Below the pieces are notes generated by a model that saw only the letters and a program-made list of their open reading frames with translations, did not search any database and was not told the origin of the DNA. Below are positions 58,175 to 64,000 of a DNA stretch of 64,000 nucleotides, one piece after another (the first letter of the stretch is position 1; each line of letters starts with the position of its first letter). The position numbers and the translations under genes were made by a program. Origin of the DNA: Streptomyces genisteinicus (lineage in GTDB: Bacteria > Actinomycetota > Actinomycetes > Streptomycetales > Streptomycetaceae); the NCBI RefSeq assembly GCF_014489615.1, contig NZ_CP060825.1:6370001-6434000 (forward strand). Reading direction: 5' to 3'.

Positions 58175-59233
58175 ATGCGTGCCCGACCGCTGAACGTCAC
58201 CGCCGCCACCGCAGCCTCCCTCCTCCTTGCCGCCTCCCTCACCGCGTGCGGCGGCTCCGCCGCCGCCGACAGGAACACCGTCACCGTCTACAGCGCCGAC
58301 GGCCTCAAGGGCGAGAACGGCGACGGCTGGTACGACCGGGTCTTCGACGACTTCGAGAAGGAGACCGGCATCGAGGTCGAGTACGTCGAGGGAGGTTCGG
58401 GCGAGATGGTGCAGCGCGCTCTGCGCGAGAAGTCCAACACCCAGGCCGACGTCCTCGTCACCCTGCCCCCGTTCATCCAGCAGGCCGGCGGCAGGGGCCT
58501 GCTGGAGCCGTACGAGCCCCGCGGCTCCGAGCAGGTCTCCGCCGCCGACAAGGCCGGCGACGGCACCTGGACCGCCGTCGTCAACAACTACTTCTCCTTC
58601 GTCTACAACAAGAAGGAGCTGAAGCAGCCGCCGGCCACCTGGGAGGAACTGCTGGACGAGAAGTACGAGAACCGCGTCCAGTACTCCACGCCCGGCGTCG
58701 CGGGCGACGGAACCGCCGTCGTCATCAAGGCCATGCACGACTTCGGCGGCAAGGAGCAGGCCATGGCCTACCTGAAGAAGCTCCAGACCAACAACGTCGG
58801 CCCGTCCTCCTCCACCTCCAAGCTCGCGCCCAAGACCGACAAGGGCGAACTCCTGGTCGCCAACGGCGACGTGCAGATGAACTTCGCCCAGTCCGCGTCC
58901 ATGCCCAACCTCGGCATCTGGTTCCCGAGGACGCGCGGCGGCAAGCCCACCACGTTCGCCCTGCCCTACGCCGCCGGCCTGGTGAAGAACGCCCCGCACA
59001 CCGGCAACGCCAAGAAGCTCCTCGACTTCATGCTCGGCGAGCAGGCCCAGCGCCAGGTCAGCGAGATCGGCGGCGGCTTCCCCGCACGCGGCGACATCAC
59101 GCCCGACGATGCCAACGCCAGGGCACTGGCCGACCTGATGAACGGTGTGGAGATCTTCGAGCCCGACTGGGCCGATATCGACAAGAACCTCGTCGGCTAT
59201 GTCGACGCCTGGAAGGCGGCCACCGGAAGCTGA
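58175..59233 (+). CDS. 2-Aminoethylphosphonate-type ABC substrate-binding lipoprotein (PhnS-like)
   Basis: A 352-residue extracellular receptor. The signal peptide ends in the lipobox LTAC. The mature protein is a type 2 binding-protein fold beginning VTVYSADGLKGENGDGWYDRVFDDFEKETG, with VLVTLPPFIQQA and VVNNYFSFVYNK, features of the PhnS group. It would capture aminophosphonates for the ABC importer. The ATG follows GGAGAAC. It ends the transport set; a 29-bp repeat array follows. Confidence 0.87.
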   Translation: MRARPLNVTAATAASLLLAASLTACGGSAAADRNTVTVYSADGLKGENGDGWYDRVFDDFEKETGIEVEYVEGGSGEMVQRALREKSNTQADVLVTLPPFIQQAGGRGLLEPYEPRGSEQVSAADKAGDGTWTAVVNNYFSFVYNKKELKQPPATWEELLDEKYENRVQYSTPGVAGDGTAVVIKAMHDFGGKEQAMAYLKKLQTNNVGPSSSTSKLAPKTDKGELLVANGDVQMNFAQSASMPNLGIWFPRTRGGKPTTFALPYAAGLVKNAPHTGNAKKLLDFMLGEQAQRQVSEIGGGFPARGDITPDDANARALADLMNGVEIFEPDWADIDKNLVGYVDAWKAATGS

Positions 59234-59280
59234 CCGGGCGCCCCTGCGCCGGCATCCCACCGCACCGCGCCGCCCGGCCC

Positions 59281-59363
59281 GTCCTGTCCGTGGCGTACCG
59301 CACCGGCTCGTCCTGTCCGTGCCGTACCGCACCGGCTCGTCCTGTCCGTGCCGCACCGCACCG
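59281..59363. repeat. 29-bp tandem repeat, 2.9 copies
   Basis: Units at 59281-59309 and 59310-59338 differ by one base; a partial unit with further changes runs to 59363. They fill most of the 239-bp gap between the binding-protein gene and the phosphatase gene. Confidence 0.85.
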
Positions 59364-59472
59364 CGCCGTAACGCGGCTCCCGCCCCGCCCACTGCCCCGC
59401 CCTGCCGCCCCGCACCACGGCGACAGCAGTACCACCCGCCCGTGCCGACCCCCGACTCCCCTGGAGGAGTTC

Positions 59473-61020
59473 GTGTCCCTCATGTCCGCCCCGCCCTGCC
59501 GCCCCGTCCCGCGCGCCTTCGCCCTGGGCGCGGCCGCGGCCCTGCTCCTCGCCGGCACCGTCCAGCTCGCCGCCCCCGCGGGCGCCGCACCCGCCGCGCC
59601 GCGGGCCCTGACGCCCAAGGTCCTGGTCATCGGCATCGACGGCGCCGTCCTCAGCCGCGTCAAGGCCGCCGACGCGCCCCGGCTGAAGGGCCTCATGGCC
59701 CAGGGCACGACCGCCGAATCCCTGCTCTACGCGGGCCCGATGGCCGCGACCTCCTCCGGCCCCGGATGGTCCACCGTCGCCACCGGCGTGTGGCCGGACC
59801 GGCACGGAGTGAAGGACAACTCCTTCACCGGCAAGCAGTTCGGCACCCACCCGGACTGGCTCACCCGCGTCGAGAACGCCAAGCCCCAGCTGTCCACCTA
59901 CGCGGCCGCCGACTGGGAGCCGATCGCCTCCGCCGAACAGAACGGGCCGATCTACTCCGCGAAGGTCGACAAGCGCTACAGCCTGCGCGGCGACGCCGAC
60001 GGATACGGCGTCCAGGACCCGAAGATCGCCTCCGCCGCCGCCGCGGAACTGCGCGCCTCGGCCGCCGACGCCTCCTTCGTCTACTTCGGCGAGATCGACG
60101 TCGCCGGCCACGGCAGCGGTGCCGCGTCCCAGGCGTACCTCGACGCCGTCGCGCGGACCGACCGGCACATCGGCACCGTGCTCGACGCCGTGGCCGCCCG
60201 CCCGACGTACGGCCAGGAGGACTGGCGCATCCTGGTCACCACCGACCACGGGCACACCGCCGCGGGCGGCCACGGCGGCTCCACGCCGGAGGAGCGGGGC
60301 ACCTTCGTCCTCGCCAGGGGCGCCGGTATCGCGGCCGGCGCGGTCCGCCACGACGTCCGCCTCGTCGACGTCGCCGCCACCGCGCTCGACCACCTCGGCG
60401 TCTCCACGGCCGGCCTCGACGGCGTGCCCCTGGGCATGCCCCGGGCCGAGGCCTTCGACACCCTGCGCCCCCGGCTCCAGGCCCGCACCGACGAGACGCA
60501 GATCCCCGCCGGCCTGAAGGGCCACACCCGCACCGCGCCCGCCGGCTGGGCCGTCGACAACTCGGCGATGGGCGGCGGCGGCGTCGCCGAGTGGCGCGGC
60601 TGGGCCTTCGCCACCGACGACTTCTGGACCCGGTCCCAGCGCGACCAGTGGCGTGAGCTGAACGTGCGCAGCCGTGACGTCTTCGCCGTCGCGGACTCCG
60701 ACGAATGGGCGGACAAGGCGACCACGGGCACCTTCGACTCCACACTCGTCAGCCCCACCTGGCAGGTGGCCGGCGGCACCTCGCGCACCCTGCGGTTCCA
60801 GACCCACTACCGGCACGAGGCCGGGCAGACCGCACAGGTCCTCGTCTCCTACGACGGGGGCGCGCCGCGGGTCGTCAGGACGCTGACCGCGGACGCCGTC
60901 GCCCGGACCGAGAGCGTCGCGCTCGACGTCCCGGCGGGAGCCACCGGCATCCAGGTGCGGTTCCGCTACACCGGCACCAACAACTGGTTCTGGACCGTCG
61001 ACGACGTCCAGGTCGTCTGA
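59473..61020 (+). CDS. Secreted alkaline-phosphatase-superfamily hydrolase
   Basis: A 515-residue exported enzyme. The signal peptide covers residues ~1-40. The metal-binding Asp is in VLVIGIDGAV and the nucleophile region is PMAATSSGPGWSTVATGVWPDRHG (Thr/Ser). FGEIDVAGHGSG and VTTDHGH give the other Asp/His ligands, so the site is complete. The group hydrolyses phosphomonoesters, diesters or phosphonoacetate. The C-terminal ~140 residues form a beta-rich domain ending in TVDDVQVV, perhaps substrate binding. GTG is favoured because GGAGG lies 5 nt upstream. Its place suggests phosphorus scavenging. Confidence 0.88.
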   Translation: MSLMSAPPCRPVPRAFALGAAAALLLAGTVQLAAPAGAAPAAPRALTPKVLVIGIDGAVLSRVKAADAPRLKGLMAQGTTAESLLYAGPMAATSSGPGWSTVATGVWPDRHGVKDNSFTGKQFGTHPDWLTRVENAKPQLSTYAAADWEPIASAEQNGPIYSAKVDKRYSLRGDADGYGVQDPKIASAAAAELRASAADASFVYFGEIDVAGHGSGAASQAYLDAVARTDRHIGTVLDAVAARPTYGQEDWRILVTTDHGHTAAGGHGGSTPEERGTFVLARGAGIAAGAVRHDVRLVDVAATALDHLGVSTAGLDGVPLGMPRAEAFDTLRPRLQARTDETQIPAGLKGHTRTAPAGWAVDNSAMGGGGVAEWRGWAFATDDFWTRSQRDQWRELNVRSRDVFAVADSDEWADKATTGTFDSTLVSPTWQVAGGTSRTLRFQTHYRHEAGQTAQVLVSYDGGAPRVVRTLTADAVARTESVALDVPAGATGIQVRFRYTGTNNWFWTVDDVQVV

Positions 61021-61024
61021 CACC

Positions 61025-61066
61025 CCGGGGGCGGACGGACCGCGCACCGCGCCCGCCCGCCCCCGG
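61025..61066. terminator. Bidirectional hairpin terminator
   Basis: A 10-bp stem (61025-61034 with 61057-61066) with an inner small stem lies in the 51-bp gap between two converging stops. Confidence 0.7.
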
Positions 61067-61071
61067 ACCGT

Positions 61072-62121
61072 TCACCAGCGCATGCGGACGTCCTCCGCCC
61101 ACCCGAGCAGCCCGTCCACCCCGATCCGCTCGCCGTCGTCCGTGCGGACCGTTCCCGACCAGTGCCCGAAGCACTGGTCGGTGCGGTTGGCGAGCAGGAC
61201 CGCCTCGGTGCGCACGGAGCGGTTGTGGAACGGGGTGAAGACCAGGTCCACCGCGTCCCCGTCCGGTGTGCGCACCCGCCAGGGGGCGAGGTGGTCTTCG
61301 GGGGACCAGTCCCACTCCAGCTCCTCGCCGATCTTGCTGAGCCGGCCGTCCACGCAGAGCGCGTTCTCCGTGGACCCGGTGCCCCGCGTCCACCGTCCGC
61401 CGAACTGGAGCCCGACCGTGCGGCCGTCCGTCCGGCCCGAGGCGGCGCCCCAGTTCCACTCCACCGACCGCGGCCACCGCCCGCGCCCGTGGTCGAGCGT
61501 GCCCCAGGCGTCGTCCCCGAACTCCAGCACCCGCGACCCGATCCGCACCGTGCCCGACGCGGGCCGCGCCGTCTGCTTCGACGTGTACTGGAAGCGCCGC
61601 TCGCTCCAGGGCACCACCACCGACAGCGTCTCGTGCCCCTCGTCCATCCCCACCAGGAGGTCGACCTCCACCGGCAGCCGGTCGTCCGGTGCGAGACAGC
61701 GCGCCCGCAGCCGTGTCCCCGTGCCCTCGGACCGGATCTCCACACGCACCTGCCCGCGTACGGGCCGCTCGGGTCCGACCACCACGGGCGCGCATCCGGG
61801 CGCCCCGGCCACGGCATCCGGCAGCGCGGTTCCGGGACCGCCCGGCACGATCGCGGTGCGCTCGAACTCCCGCCCGTCCGGGCCGAATTCCAGCACGTAC
61901 ACGGTGTTCAGGGCGAGGAAGTCGAGATCGCTCACGGTCAGCGCGACCAGATGCGTGGGCGTCGTGACGCACCAGTACTCCCACCGCTTGGTGCGCCCCC
62001 ACCCGGGAATCCGCGAGCGGTGCAGCGGCCGCCGGGACCACCCCACCGCCTCCGGCTCCAGCCGCCCGTCCGCGCGGCACAGGTCGACGGGGGCGGTGAT
62101 CTCGCGCTCATCGGTCGTCAT
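61072..62121 (-). CDS. DUF2804 domain protein
   Basis: A 349-residue soluble protein of the DUF2804 family: GWSRRPLHRSRIPGWGRTKRWEYWCV at the start, the DAWGTLDHGRGRWPRSVEWNWG core with many Trp, and a late FGHWSGTV. The fold is beta-rich and lipocalin/acetohydrolase-like by repute, with no known reaction. It is a single gene, divergent from the glycosyltransferase gene (133 bp). Confidence 0.88.
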   Translation of the reverse strand: MTTDEREITAPVDLCRADGRLEPEAVGWSRRPLHRSRIPGWGRTKRWEYWCVTTPTHLVALTVSDLDFLALNTVYVLEFGPDGREFERTAIVPGGPGTALPDAVAGAPGCAPVVVGPERPVRGQVRVEIRSEGTGTRLRARCLAPDDRLPVEVDLLVGMDEGHETLSVVVPWSERRFQYTSKQTARPASGTVRIGSRVLEFGDDAWGTLDHGRGRWPRSVEWNWGAASGRTDGRTVGLQFGGRWTRGTGSTENALCVDGRLSKIGEELEWDWSPEDHLAPWRVRTPDGDAVDLVFTPFHNRSVRTEAVLLANRTDQCFGHWSGTVRTDDGERIGVDGLLGWAEDVRMRW

Positions 62122-62254
62122 GGGGCGCAGCCTAGGTGTATCGACCCGCAGGGTTGTCGACGCGCCCGCAGGGCAAGCCCGCCCCGTCCCGGTACGGCGC
62201 CCCGTCCCGGCACGGCGGCCGGGGCCGCGCGGCCCGGTGGGTCACACTGGCGGC

Positions 62255-63478
62255 ATGCGCATCGTGATGATGACGGCGGGGTCGCGCGGCGACGTCGCGC
62301 CCTACACGGGACTCGGCGCGGGGCTGGTGCGGGCCGGGCACCACGTGACCCTGGCCACGCACGCGCTGTTCGAGCCTCTGGTGGCCGGTTCGGGGACGGC
62401 GTTCCATCCGCTGCCGGTGGACCCCCGGGCCGAACTGCACTCCCCGCGGGGCCGGAGGCTGCACGACGCGCGCACCGGAGCGGGGAAGCTGGTACGGCTC
62501 GTGGCCATGGCCCGCCGAGCGGCCGACGAGCTGACGGCGTCCCTGGTCGAGGCGTCCCGGACGGCCGACGTGCTGCTGGTCGGCGGGGCGCTGGGGCCGC
62601 TCGGCTACGCCATCGCCGAACGCCTGGCGCTGCCCGCCCTCGGCCTCCACCTCCAACCGCTGCACCCCACAGGGGAGTTCCCCGCTCCCGTGCTGGGGAC
62701 GCGGTCGCTGGGAACCGTCGGCAACCGGCTCAGCGGGCAGGCCGTCATGACGACGGTGGACCTGCTCTTCGCCCGGTCGGTCCGCTCCCTGCGGCGGCAC
62801 GGCCTGGCGGCGGCGCGCCGCTCCCGCGGCCACCGGCCGCCGCCGGTACTGCACGGCTACAGCGAACTCGTCGTGCCCCGGCCCCGGGACTGGCCCCACG
62901 GGCTGGAGGTGGCCGGATACTGGTGGCCGCACGACACCGGGCGGCTCCCGCGTGCGCTCGAAGACTTCCTCGCCGCGGGGCCCCGCCCCGTCTTCGTCGG
63001 CCTCGGCAGCGCCACCGTCCCCGACCCGGAGCGGATGAGCCGCGACATCGTCACGGCGCTGCGCGCGGTGGGTGTGCGGGGTGTCGTCCAGCGGGGCTGG
63101 GCGGGGCTGGAGGCCGAGGGCGACGACATGCTCACCGTCGACGAGGTGCCGCACGCCCCGCTGTTCCCGCGGATGGCCGCCGTGGTGCACCACGCGGGAG
63201 CCGGCACGACGGCCGCCGTCCTGCGCGCCGGGGTGCCCAGCGTGCCGGTGCCCGTCCAGTTCGACGCCGCCTTCTGGGCCTCGCGCCTGACCGCCCTGGG
63301 CACCGCCCCCGCCGCCGTCCCGCTGCGCCGGCTCACCTCCGGCGCCCTGGCGGGCGCCCTGCACCGGGCGACCTCCGACGCGTCCTGCCGTGTCCGGGCG
63401 CGCACCCTCGCCGACGGCCTGGCCGCGGAGGACGGCACCGCACCGGTGCTGGCGGCACTCGACCGCCTGACACGCTGA
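62255..63478 (+). CDS. GT1-family UDP-glycosyltransferase (UGT/sterol glucosyltransferase-like)
   Basis: A 407-residue GT-B enzyme. The N-terminal domain starts MRIVMMTAGSRGDVAPYTGLG, the form seen in sterol and macrolide glycosyltransferases. The nucleotide-sugar domain carries VFVGLGSATV and the donor motif HHAGAGTTAAVLRAGVPSVPVPVQFDAAFWA. It attaches a sugar to a small lipophilic acceptor. It has no neighbouring polyketide or antibiotic gene here, so detoxification or sterol-like glycosylation are both possible. Confidence 0.9.
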   Translation: MRIVMMTAGSRGDVAPYTGLGAGLVRAGHHVTLATHALFEPLVAGSGTAFHPLPVDPRAELHSPRGRRLHDARTGAGKLVRLVAMARRAADELTASLVEASRTADVLLVGGALGPLGYAIAERLALPALGLHLQPLHPTGEFPAPVLGTRSLGTVGNRLSGQAVMTTVDLLFARSVRSLRRHGLAAARRSRGHRPPPVLHGYSELVVPRPRDWPHGLEVAGYWWPHDTGRLPRALEDFLAAGPRPVFVGLGSATVPDPERMSRDIVTALRAVGVRGVVQRGWAGLEAEGDDMLTVDEVPHAPLFPRMAAVVHHAGAGTTAAVLRAGVPSVPVPVQFDAAFWASRLTALGTAPAAVPLRRLTSGALAGALHRATSDASCRVRARTLADGLAAEDGTAPVLAALDRLTR

Positions 63479-63628
63479 TCCGCCGGGCCGCCCCGACCGG
63501 CTCGCCCGCTCCGGCCCCGCCCGCCGCGCGATGTGCGGGTGTGTCGTCCCGGAACGCGGGTACGGGCCCGGCAGTCTGCTCCTGACGAGGACGGACACGG
63601 CATGACGGTCCCGAGGAGGTACGCGACG

Positions 63629-64000
63629 GTGGAGATTCCCCGGTCCATGAAGGCGGTGCGCATCACGCGGCACGGCGGCCCCGAGGTGCTCGAGCCCGCG
63701 GAGGTGGACGTGCCGGTCCCGCGGCCGGGCGACGTGCTGGTCCGGGTCGGTGCGGTGGCGCTGAACAACACCGACCTGTGGACCAGGGAGGGAGCGTACG
63801 GCCGCCCGGGAGACCCGGCCGCGCTGTCCGGCTGGCGGGGGCCGATCGACTTCCCCCGCATCCAGGGCGCCGACGTGGCCGGACAGGTCGTGGCCGTCGG
63901 CCCCGGGGCGGACCCCCGGCTCCGGGGGCGCCGGGTGGTGGTCGATCCGGCCGTCTACGACGCGGAGGATCCCGACGCGAACCCGGTCGGCCTGATGGGC
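63629..64000 (+). CDS. MDR-family dehydrogenase/quinone reductase, 3' truncated
   Basis: The first 124 codons of a medium-chain reductase, cut off by the window edge. It begins EIPRSMKAVRITRHGGPEVLE, then has ALNNTDLWTREGAYG (catalytic-domain loop) and FPRIQGADVAGQVVAVG, the GroES-like domain of zinc-independent or zinc-binding quinone-oxidoreductase-like MDRs. GTG 63629 is taken as the start because GAGGAGG lies 9 nt upstream; an in-frame ATG at 63602 and another at 63647 are alternatives. Confidence 0.82.
   Translation, partial: MEIPRSMKAVRITRHGGPEVLEPAEVDVPVPRPGDVLVRVGAVALNNTDLWTREGAYGRPGDPAALSGWRGPIDFPRIQGADVAGQVVAVGPGADPRLRGRRVVVDPAVYDAEDPDANPVGLMG

Overview
This is a 64 kb, very GC-rich stretch with strongly biased third codon positions, GTG/TTG starts, an SsgA-like sporulation protein, a WhiJ-type XRE/DUF397/DUF6879 cluster and many lipoproteins. 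All of this points to the chromosome of a Streptomyces or close relative. No phage, insertion sequence, CRISPR array or rRNA is visible. One tRNA gene, tRNA-Leu(GAG), is present.

Region 1 (1-18.2 kb) is ordinary arm-like gene content with small transcription units: a truncated zinc alcohol dehydrogenase, a four-helix membrane protein, an XRE/MmyB regulator, an SsgA-like protein, a RidA-fold protein, a secreted PI-phospholipase C, an ATP-dependent DNA ligase, an FBP zinc-finger protein, pterin dehydratase with a methyltransferase, a ricin-fold protein, an aldo/keto reductase, an acyl-CoA ligase, a LysR/SBF-type transporter divergent pair, a lipoprotein, FdhD, a KAS III and a NUDIX hydrolase. 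Strong GC hairpins separate many of these units.

Region 2 (18.2-39.0 kb) is the most coherent island. A ROK regulator precedes an Rbs-type sugar ABC transporter, a Gfo/Idh/MocA oxidoreductase and a sugar isomerase. Next come a 1,229-residue secreted protein (sugar dehydrogenase, PKD, CBM6, ThuA and DUF1080 domains) and a tightly overlapped seven-gene ebo operon (Ino1-like synthase, EboC, TIM-barrel isomerase, EboA, TatD/EboB, EboE, EboF). A Tat-exported isomerase-like protein ends the island. The promoter regions of the ROK gene and of the 1,229-residue gene share a ~79 bp block with identical internal spacing, which suggests one regulon. The likely theme is oxidation, uptake and rearrangement of a sugar or glycoside (possibly 3-keto-glycoside chemistry), linked to an inositol/cyclitol and prenyl-lipid ebo pathway of unknown product.

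Region 3 (39.2-49.8 kb) carries a secreted HAD phosphatase. A 1,247-residue CHAT-protease protein is divergent from a small Cys-motif protein and a membrane protein (a candidate conflict system). A DUF2254 membrane protein, the tRNA and a WhiJ-like accessory cluster follow. That cluster has matching direct-repeat operator candidates.

Region 4 (50-61 kb) has a P-loop kinase-like protein, an MHS-family permease and a 2-aminoethylphosphonate-type catabolic operon: GntR/UTRA regulator, FAD oxidoreductase, phosphonatase, four-part ABC transporter and a secreted alkaline-phosphatase-fold enzyme. No PhnW transaminase is present. A PHO-box-like array lies upstream of the FAD gene. Region 5 (61-64 kb) ends with a DUF2804 protein, a UGT-type glycosyltransferase and a truncated MDR dehydrogenase.

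All calls come from reading the sequence. Family names rest on motif and layout recognition, not on database searches.
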